Shown piece by piece: positions 1 to 7,110 of a stretch of 12,516 nucleotides of DNA. Every line of letters starts with the position of its first letter. The stretch's first letter is position 1. The notes below the pieces were generated by a model. That model did no database searches and was not told where the DNA came from. It saw only the letters and a list, made by a program, of their open reading frames with translations. The translations under genes and the position numbers were made by a program. The stretch is from an uncultured Opitutales bacterium (GTDB lineage: Bacteria > Verrucomicrobiota > Verrucomicrobiia > Opitutales > UBA2995): positions 1-12,516 of the forward strand of contig CALGUT010000387.1 in the NCBI GenBank assembly GCA_937920335.1. The letters are read 5' to 3'.

Positions 1-1
1 A

Positions 2-1078
2 CTATCACTGCTCCTATTGACCCTTCTCATCTTTACGAGTCGCTGCCTATTCTCGCACGATCACCCCACGCCTCATACTGAAGCGAGTAGCTACAGCGCC
101 CCGTCAACCCCTGTGATCATTGGTGAAGGTGAGTTCCGGTATCAGCTCGTTCCTGGCTGGGCCGATGAAAATGCTGCGACTCACGCCCTCGGACACGGGC
201 ATGCCATCGCCGAGGACAGCACTGGTCGCATTCTATTTCTCAATGCCAGCGCTGAGCACTGCATGATCATCCTGGATAAACAGGGAAAGCTGCTGGATGC
301 GTGGGGGACATTTGCTCCGGGCGCCCACGGACTCGCCATCGTCAAAGAAGACGGCCGCGAAGTACTGTTCATCACAGACAACAGCAACAACGGAAAGGTC
401 TTTAAAACGACACTGGAGGGAGAGATCCTGATGACCCTCTCCTACCCCGAAGCATCAGGACTCTATAAAAGCGCCGCCGACTTTCGCCCGTCCGAAACGA
501 TGCACCTGCCGAACGGCGACTTTTATGTGATCGATGGTTATGGCAAGGACTACATCCATCACTATAACGCCGAAGGCACCTACCTATCCTCCTTCGGTGG
601 CGACATCGGCAAAGGCGAAGCCCGACTCGAACACTGGGGTCCCCATGGCGGTGGTATCGACATGAAGGATACAGCGTCGCCCGATATCATACTCGCGTTG
701 AGTGACCGCAACCGAATCAAACGATTCACGTTAGGGGGCGACTGGTTGAGCACCCTCGTATTACCGGGAAGCAATCCCCGCGACATCGTTTTTCACCGTG
801 ACCATATTGTGATTCCTCACCTCGGTGACGATTGGCCCAAAGACAGGAACGCGGCGGGATACATCTCCATCCTGGATCGAGACTTCAAAGTGATCGCGAA
901 TCTCGGCGGCAATCCTCCCGTCTACGATGAGAACGGCCACCTACAAACGATGACCCACTCCGCTCATATATTCCACCATCCTCATGGCATTTGCTTTGAC
1001 CGGGCGGGAAACCTCTATGTGGCTCAGTTTGCCTCCAACGGCACCTGGCCCCTTAAATTTAAAAAGCTTCAACCGTAA
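2..1078 (+). CDS. Secreted PAL-like six-bladed beta-propeller (peptidyl-alpha-hydroxyglycine alpha-amidating lyase family), 5' partial
   Basis: The reading frame is open to the left edge, so the true start probably lies outside the window. A TTG at 17 is the first conventional start codon but would give a signal peptide with no basic n-region. The visible N-terminus is a hydrophobic leucine-rich segment ending near SRCLFS, followed by a His-rich stretch (HDHPTPH), which suggests Sec export. The body is an NHL-type propeller with repeated His-Gly motifs at blade starts. Counting from base 17, residues matching the catalytic set of animal PAL are His104 (GAHGLAI), Tyr175 (IDGYG), His210 (GPHGGGID), Arg231 (LSDRNRI) and His323 (HPHGICFD). 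In PAL the three histidines bind zinc. The first-blade Arg of PAL appears to be replaced. The substrate is therefore uncertain, and a plain NHL-repeat protein is the fallback. It is a paralog of the gene at 7111-8232. The DUF1343 gene follows after 33 bases. Confidence 0.78.
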   Translation, partial: LSLLLLTLLIFTSRCLFSHDHPTPHTEASSYSAPSTPVIIGEGEFRYQLVPGWADENAATHALGHGHAIAEDSTGRILFLNASAEHCMIILDKQGKLLDAWGTFAPGAHGLAIVKEDGREVLFITDNSNNGKVFKTTLEGEILMTLSYPEASGLYKSAADFRPSETMHLPNGDFYVIDGYGKDYIHHYNAEGTYLSSFGGDIGKGEARLEHWGPHGGGIDMKDTASPDIILALSDRNRIKRFTLGGDWLSTLVLPGSNPRDIVFHRDHIVIPHLGDDWPKDRNAAGYISILDRDFKVIANLGGNPPVYDENGHLQTMTHSAHIFHHPHGICFDRAGNLYVAQFASNGTWPLKFKKLQP

Positions 1079-1111
1079 GTTTAAAGAATCAGTCGCTCAG
1101 AAAACAACACC

Positions 1112-2332
1112 GTGAATCATAAACCCGCCCGAGTCTTCTTTCAGTTTGTTATCAGTACTGCTGCCTTGCTTTTCCACGGGTGCACATCCATCCCGGATCC
1201 ACAGCCGACACCCGTACTGAACGGTATCGACGTGTTAATCGAAACCGAGTTCGCTGCGCTTGACGTTTTGAGGGTCGGGCTAATCACGAACCACACGGGG
1301 CAAAGCCGGACGGGTACGTCTACGATAGACCTGCTGCACGAGAGTCCGAATATCGAGCTGGTCTCCCTATTCAGCCCCGAGCATGGGATACGCGGCACCT
1401 ATGAGGAAGACGTCGATGACAGTACCGACGAACAAACGGGCCTGACGGTCTACAGCCTCTATGGAGAAACTCGCAAACCAACGCCCGAATCACTCGAAGG
1501 TCTGGATGCTCTGGTATTCGACATTCAGGATATCGGTTGTCGTTTCTATACCTACATTTCGACCATGGGGCTTGCCATGGTAGCAGCGGCCGAAAACGGG
1601 CTATCATTCTACGTCCTGGACCGTGTGAATCCGATCAATGGAACCACCGTCGACGGACCGATGCGCAGAGGCGACTCCCACTTCATAGCCTTTCACGAAA
1701 TCCCGATTCGCCACGGCATGACGGTCGGAGAACTGGCACAGCTGATTCGAATTGAGAACGAACTGGAGGTAGACCTCACTATCGTGCCGCTACAAAACTG
1801 GGAACGATCGATGCTGTTCGACGAAACTGGACTTCCCTGGGTGAACCCATCGCCCAATATGCGAAGTCTTACCCAGGCGCTTCTCTATCCGGGAATCGGA
1901 TTGCTGGAAACGACACAGCTATCTGTGGGGCGCGGAACGGATACGCCCTTTGAAGTCATTGGGGCACCGTATATCGACCACCTGGAACTGGCGGAAGAAC
2001 TCAACCGACTTGAGCTACCCGGTATTCGCTTTGTGCCGATTCAATTCACCCCCGATGCCAGCAAGTTTTCCGGAGAGAAATGCCAGGGTGTCAATATCAT
2101 CCTAACAGACCGTGAGTCCTGCCCGATTGTGGATGTGGGCATTGCCATTGCTCACACCCTGCATCGGCTCTACGCACCCGATTTCGATATTGAGAAATAT
2201 GACCATCTCCTGAGACACCCCTACGTGATCGAGCAGATCCAAGACAAGCAGCCCTGGGAATCGATCGTGGTCACTTGGAGAAATGAAGTTGACGACTTCT
2301 ACAAACGAAGAGCACCCTACCTCCTATACTAG
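1112..2332 (+). CDS. DUF1343 lipoprotein, probable exo-beta-N-acetylmuramidase (NamZ-like)
   Basis: This is a 406-residue protein of the DUF1343 family, whose characterised member NamZ removes MurNAc from the non-reducing end of peptidoglycan fragments. The N-terminus has a basic start, a hydrophobic segment (about residues 8-22) and a cysteine at 24 in LLFHGC. This is an imperfect lipobox, so lipid anchoring is likely but not certain. Family motifs appear in order: GLITNHTG (56-63), SPEHGIRG (88-95, with the Glu-His pair), FDIQDIGCRFYTY (136-148), DRVNP (170-174), PIRHGMTVGE (198-207), WVNPSPNMRS (243-252) and SVGRGTDTPFE (271-281). Length is normal for the family. The start is GTG; no ATG is suitably placed and the signal sequence fits this start. 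No Shine-Dalgarno is visible. It lies between the PAL-like gene and a tiny membrane-protein gene, probably in one operon, and likely works in cell-wall sugar recycling or scavenging. Confidence 0.9.
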   Translation: MNHKPARVFFQFVISTAALLFHGCTSIPDPQPTPVLNGIDVLIETEFAALDVLRVGLITNHTGQSRTGTSTIDLLHESPNIELVSLFSPEHGIRGTYEEDVDDSTDEQTGLTVYSLYGETRKPTPESLEGLDALVFDIQDIGCRFYTYISTMGLAMVAAAENGLSFYVLDRVNPINGTTVDGPMRRGDSHFIAFHEIPIRHGMTVGELAQLIRIENELEVDLTIVPLQNWERSMLFDETGLPWVNPSPNMRSLTQALLYPGIGLLETTQLSVGRGTDTPFEVIGAPYIDHLELAEELNRLELPGIRFVPIQFTPDASKFSGEKCQGVNIILTDRESCPIVDVGIAIAHTLHRLYAPDFDIEKYDHLLRHPYVIEQIQDKQPWESIVVTWRNEVDDFYKRRAPYLLY

Positions 2333-2338
2333 CAGCTT

Positions 2339-2518
2339 ATGTTAATCGCATTGAAAATATTGGCACGCCTCGGACTCGTTCTGACGATCATTCCATCGAT
2401 CCTGTTTCTCTTGGGACACATGGGACTCGAAGAGGTGAAATCTACGATGCTGACCGGAACGTTGTTTTGGTTAGTCGCGGCTCCCAGGCTCCAAATACTC
2501 AAGCAGTACGAGCAGTAG
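2339..2518 (+). CDS. Small two-helix membrane protein (59 aa)
   Basis: A short ATG-initiated frame starts six bases after the stop of the DUF1343 gene and encodes 59 residues ending at TAG. It predicts two transmembrane helices, about residues 8-27 (LARLGLVLTIIPSILFLLG) and 37-50 (MLTGTLFWLVAAP). They are joined by a short polar loop containing GLEEVKS. The pattern LGLxLTIIPS...hydrophobic...loop...ML.G...W..AP resembles a small conserved membrane protein that I recall from Bacteroidota, Verrucomicrobiota and Planctomycetota genomes; its function is unknown. The tight spacing suggests translational coupling with DUF1343. The coding case rests on the coherent amphipathic layout, the spacing and the recalled family pattern, not on length. 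It ends 88 bases before the convergent oxidoreductase gene ends. Confidence 0.7.
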   Translation: MLIALKILARLGLVLTIIPSILFLLGHMGLEEVKSTMLTGTLFWLVAAPRLQILKQYEQ

Positions 2519-2606
2519 AACCACTTAGCGTGGGCAACCTCACGACTGGTCAATGCGACCTGCAATCGTGATCGATAAGGTATATAATCTACCAAGCCAG
2601 CCCAGA

Positions 2607-3917
2607 TCAAACCAATGAGTAGTCCCAAGGTTTCCGCATTTCTCGCCGGGCGGTAGCCGCCGCTTCTCGATCGCCTAAGTACTTTTCCTTGCGAGGATCC
2701 CATTTCAATTTTCGACCGAGTCTCACCGCAGTAACACCCAAGTGACACATCGTCGCAGACCGGTGACCAATTTCAGCGTCGCAGATTGCCTTTTTACGGG
2801 ATCGTACACTTTCAACAAAGTTCTCAACGTGGTCGTTACTTTCGTACAGTCGCTCAGCCCCGGAAGGCAAGGGCGTCGTTAGAATCTCGGGAATGCTGGA
2901 CTCAATGTGGCCCCGGGTAACCCAGATCCAGCCGCTGGTCCCCTGAAAGCGCACACCGTGCTGCTGATCAAACTGATTCACAACACTACCGTTCCAGGCA
3001 TTCGCAGTAGTGCTACGGCAGCGATGAACCACTCCATTGGGATACACATACTCCAGTTCGTATTCGCTCGCGGCGTTAAACCCGCCGGGAATCATATCAA
3101 TCAAGGTTCGACCGGATGCAGAGACCGGACCACTTCGCTCAAAGCCAGTTGCCCACAGCGCGATATCGTTGTGATGGGCGCCCCAATCGGTCATCGTTCC
3201 GCCCGAATACTCCCACCAATATCGGAAATACAAATGGGTCCGTTCCTTCACATAATCAACAGCCTTCGTTTGCCCCTGCCACATATCCCAATCCAACCCC
3301 GCTGGAACCGGGGTCGATGCGAACGGACCTTTGCGTTGTCCCGCTGGCAGGTAGACATCAATTTCTTTCAGTTCACCGATCTGCTTATTCCTGACCAACT
3401 CACAAGCCAAACGAAAACGCGGATCACTGCGCTGCTGCGTACCCGTTTGTAGAATACGGACCGTCTTCTTTTCCTCTTTAACCAAATACTTTCCCTCGTC
3501 GATGGCCAGGGTAAGCGGTTTCTCACAATACACATCCTTACCAGCCCGCATGGCGGCTAGTGACACCAGCGTATGCCAATGGTCAACCGTGCCACAGATG
3601 ATCACGTCGACATCTTTCATTTCCATCACCTTACGAAAGTCTTTCACCCCTCGGGCCTTGGGCCAAATCCCCTGTGCCTTGGTAATCTGCGCATCGTCCA
3701 CATCACACACCGCAACCATGTCTCCGTAGTAAACCATTTCCCTGGCGACGCTCGTGCCTCTGCCACCACAGCCGATAAGCGCAATACCCAGCCGGTCATT
3801 TGCCATTTTCGGCGCAGGCAAGTGACTCTTAGCCATTAACTCTTCTTTAAACCAAAGTGGAAGGGTCGATGAAGCGGCAGCCAAACCGGCAGCCTTAATA
3901 AACGTTCTTCTTTTCAT
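2607..3917 (-). CDS. Tat-exported Gfo/Idh/MocA family oxidoreductase
   Basis: This is a 436-residue NAD(P)-dependent sugar or cyclitol oxidoreductase of the Gfo/Idh/MocA family. A twin-arginine signal opens the protein (KRRTFIKAAG, Arg3-Arg4) and a hydrophobic Ala-rich stretch follows, so export is probably as a folded, cofactor-loaded enzyme. The Rossmann fold begins at about residue 43, with the glycine motif GCGGRG at 49-54 and the acidic cofactor residue in CDVDD (71-75). The family EKP motif is at 132-134 (Lys133 is the usual catalytic lysine). The C-terminal domain carries GGTMTDWGAHHND (239-251), supplying the usual substrate-site Asp/His residues. The C-terminus ending in KPW is common in the exported subgroup of Verrucomicrobiota and Planctomycetota. 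The exact sugar cannot be read. It sits 34 bases downstream of the DUF1349-like gene and is probably cotranscribed with it. Start ATG at 3917 is fixed by the Tat motif. Confidence 0.93.
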   Translation of the reverse strand: MKRRTFIKAAGLAAASSTLPLWFKEELMAKSHLPAPKMANDRLGIALIGCGGRGTSVAREMVYYGDMVAVCDVDDAQITKAQGIWPKARGVKDFRKVMEMKDVDVIICGTVDHWHTLVSLAAMRAGKDVYCEKPLTLAIDEGKYLVKEEKKTVRILQTGTQQRSDPRFRLACELVRNKQIGELKEIDVYLPAGQRKGPFASTPVPAGLDWDMWQGQTKAVDYVKERTHLYFRYWWEYSGGTMTDWGAHHNDIALWATGFERSGPVSASGRTLIDMIPGGFNAASEYELEYVYPNGVVHRCRSTTANAWNGSVVNQFDQQHGVRFQGTSGWIWVTRGHIESSIPEILTTPLPSGAERLYESNDHVENFVESVRSRKKAICDAEIGHRSATMCHLGVTAVRLGRKLKWDPRKEKYLGDREAAATARREMRKPWDYSLV

Positions 3918-3951
3918 AGTGGGTGGTGCTGATGGGTGAGAAAGTTATCAC

Positions 3952-4584
3952 TTAGGGGACGAGAATACTCACTTGACCGAATCGTGCGGCTTCAAGCTTT
4001 TCAACGTTTTTCGAACAGACCCAGGGTCCGGCAAAGAGTGCGCCCTCAAAACCGTCGAGTTCCAGAGTCTTCGATTCACTGTTGGCACCTTGCTTGCCAA
4101 CAACCATTGTGAAGTTATTACCCTGTTTCGTTAAACGAATCTCCTCGGCCGCTTTCATATCAAAACGGATACCAACTGTGGCCGCACCCGCAGTCGGCCG
4201 ATACTGGAATGCAACCAGCCCATCCCCGTGAACCGCGCAGGTCACATGAGCCGCATCGGGGTCCAGAGAGGAGCGAATCATCCAGCCTGCCTTTCTGTGA
4301 GGCGCATCGGTTAAGTCGATGATCGTAACTATGCCATCCATCGAAAAGTCCCCTTCCATGGGTGCCCAGAGAAAGCCGAAACTATCGGTTTCGCCCCATA
4401 TGTTTTCACCGGACGCCTTCAAGTAATAAGCGTTTTCGGAAGCTTTATAAAAGGCACTGCCCACTACGCCAGGAGAACCTATATCCGTCCACTGATGAAA
4501 GACACCCAGCTCAGCTTCATCTGCGGCGCTGATGGAGTTAACGGCTATGCAGACTGTAAAGGCTAGCAGGGGGTAAATTTTCAT
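3952..4584 (-). CDS. Secreted DUF1349-like (concanavalin-fold) domain protein
   Basis: The protein is 210 residues starting from ATG at 4584. A TTG at 4593 would add only MLP in front, and the ATG gives a cleaner signal peptide (residues 1-20, ending SISA before ADEA). The remainder is a single beta-rich domain with motifs typical of DUF1349-like, jelly-roll modules: DIGSPGVVGSAFY (34-46), the GENIWGETDSFGFLW segment (59-73), GDFSMDGIVTI (78-88), HRKAGWMIRSSLDPD (96-110) and HGDGLVAFQYRP (119-130). In Verrucomicrobiota and Planctomycetota this module is often attached to TolB-like propellers or cytochromes. Here it stands alone. A role in carbohydrate binding or as a partner of secreted enzymes is plausible but unproven. 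It is the promoter-proximal gene of a probable two-gene unit with the Gfo/Idh/MocA oxidoreductase. Confidence 0.82.
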   Translation of the reverse strand: MKIYPLLAFTVCIAVNSISAADEAELGVFHQWTDIGSPGVVGSAFYKASENAYYLKASGENIWGETDSFGFLWAPMEGDFSMDGIVTIIDLTDAPHRKAGWMIRSSLDPDAAHVTCAVHGDGLVAFQYRPTAGAATVGIRFDMKAAEEIRLTKQGNNFTMVVGKQGANSESKTLELDGFEGALFAGPWVCSKNVEKLEAARFGQVSILVP

Positions 4585-4741
4585 GGGTAACAAATGGGTT
4601 TAGTCGAACGAACCGTCTGATAACTTAAGCTAAGCCAGAATCACGAATCAGTAAAAGGACAAAATGGTACACACTTAGCTACTAACCGGCGATAATATGA
4701 TCGTTGACCCGATCCATGCTTTAGCCCTTTAACTCGAACAC
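4585..4741. promoter_or_regulatory. Divergent intergenic region
   Basis: This 157-base gap separates the minus-strand DUF1349-like/oxidoreductase pair from the plus-strand transporter-led block, so promoters for both directions should lie here by inference. It is more A+T-rich than the flanking genes. A TTGACC hexamer at 4704-4709 could be a plus-strand -35 element, but the matching -10 region (around 4727-4732) is poor. No convincing promoter or operator palindrome stands out. Confidence 0.35.
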
Positions 4742-5668
4742 TTGAGCACATCTGATAATTCACCCACGAGCCGTCTCCCCGGGATCCTCTGGATACTAAC
4801 CAGCGGCTGTTGCTGGGGATTCCATGGCGTCCTTATCAAATTCGCATTGGGGTTTGGCATTTCTTTTCTTCAGGTGTTTCTCGTTGAGACCTTGTTCGCA
4901 GCAATTTTCTTCGGGAGTTTCGCCAAGTCATTCTTCAAGAAACTGCGCCCTACTCGCCCCAGTCACTGGTGGAGTCTGCTCGGACTGGGACTCTCCACCA
5001 TCGGCGTAGGAAATCTTCTGTTTTACGCATTTAGCGTCGGACCGGTAGCTATCGGGGCAACGTTGATGTTCATGTACCTACCGGTGGTGTACGCCTACTC
5101 GTTACTGGCCAAGCACCAGGTCTTTTCATGGAGAAAGATGGCGGCAATCCTATCGATCCTCATCGGCGCATTCTTAACTACTGAGATTGCTACCAGCTTC
5201 AAAGAGCCGGGTGCGTTACCTGCCGTCTTTGCATCGCTAACCGCCGCCATGTGCTGGGCAGTCGTATTCATTATCACACCCGGCATCGCCGGTCATACGA
5301 CTACCGAGTTCCGCTGTTTCGCGGTATCAGGAATCGGCTTTATCGGAACTCTGGTCATCCTGGCCTTCGTCCCCAGCCTCTGGCTTCCCATCACCGGCAA
5401 CTTGTGGATGTTCGCCGGGTTGGCCATCGTCCTTGGAGCGATTGGTCAAACACTCCCGGTTATAGCGCTTATGAGAGGTCTACCATTAACCGGGAGCAGC
5501 CTCGGGGGTGTGCTATCATCGGTCGAGCTCCCCATCGCCGTATTCAGCTCTGCGCTGATTCTCGGGGAATCGCTAAATCTACCGAAAGTGATCGGAGTCG
5601 TACTCGTGTTAGCGGGTATCGTTTACTACAACCTGAGTGATCGGGACCGTCGTTCGTCTAACGGTTAG
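4742..5668 (+). CDS. DMT superfamily permease (EamA family)
   Basis: This is a 308-residue integral membrane protein with about ten hydrophobic segments arranged as two EamA repeats (roughly residues 11-145 and 158-300). The first begins LPGILWILTSGCCWGFHG. The C-terminal repeat shows SSVELPIAVFSSALILGE (about 260-278), a typical EamA signature in which the acidic residue lies just before the last helices. Such proteins export or import small metabolites; the substrate cannot be predicted. The start is TTG at 4742, the first start-type codon after an in-frame stop at 4730-4732. The next ATG would remove several helices. No Shine-Dalgarno is seen. It is the first gene of the right-hand plus-strand block; the PhoD-like gene begins 49 bases later, so cotranscription is possible but functional coupling is unproven. 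Confidence 0.9.
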   Translation: MSTSDNSPTSRLPGILWILTSGCCWGFHGVLIKFALGFGISFLQVFLVETLFAAIFFGSFAKSFFKKLRPTRPSHWWSLLGLGLSTIGVGNLLFYAFSVGPVAIGATLMFMYLPVVYAYSLLAKHQVFSWRKMAAILSILIGAFLTTEIATSFKEPGALPAVFASLTAAMCWAVVFIITPGIAGHTTTEFRCFAVSGIGFIGTLVILAFVPSLWLPITGNLWMFAGLAIVLGAIGQTLPVIALMRGLPLTGSSLGGVLSSVELPIAVFSSALILGESLNLPKVIGVVLVLAGIVYYNLSDRDRRSSNG

Positions 5669-5717
5669 CACGCGCAAATCGCTTGCCTGGGAGGCACGCC
5701 TGCTATGCGATTTAGCC

Positions 5718-7106
5718 ATGATTCGAATTCTAGTTACTACCCTGTTTCTGATCCCCCTCTCCCTAATCGCTAAAGAAGGTCCGTTTATCGGCAATGGCGT
5801 TAAAGTCGGTGAAGTGGATACACAAAGCGCCATCGTCTGGGTTCGTCTTACCCAAACGCCCGAAGCGAACTTTGACCAATTACCCATTTTCACGGAAGGG
5901 CTGACCGACACGGAAAAAGACGCAGGCACAATGCCTGACGATGTCTTTCCCGGCATGGAAGGTGAAACTCGAGTCAGCTACTGGCCTCAAGAAAAACGCT
6001 CCGAAACGATCTCTACCGACTGGGAAAGCGTATCGAGGCTCTCCGACTACATTTTCCAATTTCAGTTAAACAATCTAGAATCCGACACACTCTACGAATA
6101 CGCGGTAGAAGCCCGCCCCGTTGGCAGCGACGGCATATCGGCCACCGCCAAAGGACAATTCCTTACAGCACCGCGTCCTGACGACGCCGAAGCCATTCGC
6201 TTTATCGTAACCACCTGCCAAGCAATCCGCAGTATCGATTCAGGACGTGAAGGTCACTTGACCTACGAGCAGATGCTCGAATTCCAACCCAACTTCCTCG
6301 TTCATACCGGAGATATCGTTTACTACGACAAAGCGCCATTGGCGAAAACAATCGCTCAGGCACGCGCCAAGTGGAACCTGATGTTCGCATACGGCCACAA
6401 CCAGACCTTTCACCAGAACGTAACGTCCTACTTCATGAAGGACGATCACGACACCTTGAAGAATGATTGCTGGCCCGGACAGACTTATGGTGACCTAACC
6501 TTCGCTGAGGGGCTCAAGCTGTTCCGTGAACAAGTTCCCATGGGCGAACATACCTACCGGACCTACCGTTGGGGAAAAGATGTGCAGATATGGATGACCG
6601 AGAACCGTGATTTTCGTTCTTCCAACCGGATGCAAGACGGTCCGAACAAAACGATTCTCGGGGCCACGCAAAAGGCCTGGCTCAAGCGAACCATCCTGGA
6701 ATCGGACGCCACCTACAAATTCGTTATTTCTCCCGGTCCCATTGTAGGTCCTGACAAAAAAGGAAAAGCGGATAACCACGGAAACGACGTATTCAAACAT
6801 GAAGGACAAGAGCTACGCGACTTCCTTAGCGCACAAGAAAACACCTACGTAATCTGTGGAGACCGACACTGGCAGTATTGCTCGGAGGATCCGAAGACCG
6901 GACTGGTCGAGCTCGGCTGTGGTTCCGTCAACGATCAACATAACTTCGGAGGCAATCCCGGGAAAGATGAGATTTACCATCGCTACTTTAGCGGCAAAGG
7001 CGGCTTCCTGGGAATCACCGTTGAGAACGGAAAAGCCAAGGCCGAGTGGTATGGTGTCAACTATCGCTCAGATAAACCACCCGTCCTCCACACTGAAGCA
7101 CTTTAA
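5718..7106 (+). CDS. Secreted PhoD-like alkaline phosphatase/phosphodiesterase
   Basis: The start was set at ATG 5718, giving 462 residues and a Sec signal peptide (1-18, LVTTLFLIPLSLIA). The longer GTG-initiated frame overlaps the transporter gene and buries the signal. The N-terminal third (about 22-150) is a beta-sandwich PhoD_N/fibronectin-like domain with VKVGEVDTQSAIVWVRL. The metallophosphatase domain follows: TCQAI (Cys167), HTGDIVYYD (196-204, metal-binding Asp199), MKDDHDTLKND (240-250), TENRDFRS (294-301) and CGDRHWQY (380-387). The KDDHD form replaces the WDDHE of classical PhoD and marks a subgroup. Unlike Bacillus PhoD it has no twin-arginine signal. The family hydrolyses phosphomonoesters or diesters outside the cytoplasm. 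Only four bases separate it from the PAL-like gene, so they are very probably cotranscribed. Confidence 0.9.
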   Translation: MIRILVTTLFLIPLSLIAKEGPFIGNGVKVGEVDTQSAIVWVRLTQTPEANFDQLPIFTEGLTDTEKDAGTMPDDVFPGMEGETRVSYWPQEKRSETISTDWESVSRLSDYIFQFQLNNLESDTLYEYAVEARPVGSDGISATAKGQFLTAPRPDDAEAIRFIVTTCQAIRSIDSGREGHLTYEQMLEFQPNFLVHTGDIVYYDKAPLAKTIAQARAKWNLMFAYGHNQTFHQNVTSYFMKDDHDTLKNDCWPGQTYGDLTFAEGLKLFREQVPMGEHTYRTYRWGKDVQIWMTENRDFRSSNRMQDGPNKTILGATQKAWLKRTILESDATYKFVISPGPIVGPDKKGKADNHGNDVFKHEGQELRDFLSAQENTYVICGDRHWQYCSEDPKTGLVELGCGSVNDQHNFGGNPGKDEIYHRYFSGKGGFLGITVENGKAKAEWYGVNYRSDKPPVLHTEAL

Positions 7107-7110
7107 TCCA

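Noticed and set aside
2529..2544. Possible terminator hairpin between the convergent genes
   Set aside because: CGTGGG can pair with CC-CACG across a three-base loop with one bulged T, but the stem is short and no T-run follows on either strand, so it is not a convincing terminator.
2329..2748. 139-codon minus-strand frame overlapping the small membrane gene and the oxidoreductase 3' end
   Set aside because: It competes with the oxidoreductase frame on the same strand and with the 59-residue membrane protein, and its translation is Arg/Ser-rich without any recognisable motif.
2907..3452. 181-codon plus-strand frame inside the oxidoreductase gene
   Set aside because: It is antisense to the EKP-containing Gfo/Idh/MocA gene, has no start context and shows no domain.
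4704..4732. Sigma70-like promoter before the transporter gene
   Set aside because: The TTGACC -35-like hexamer is good but the -10 position offers only a weak match, so a specific promoter is not called beyond the general divergent region.
6856..7110. 5' extension of the second PAL-like frame into the PhoD-like gene
   Set aside because: It overlaps the C-terminal part of the phosphatase, including its GDRH motif, and would bury the signal peptide that begins at ATG 7111.
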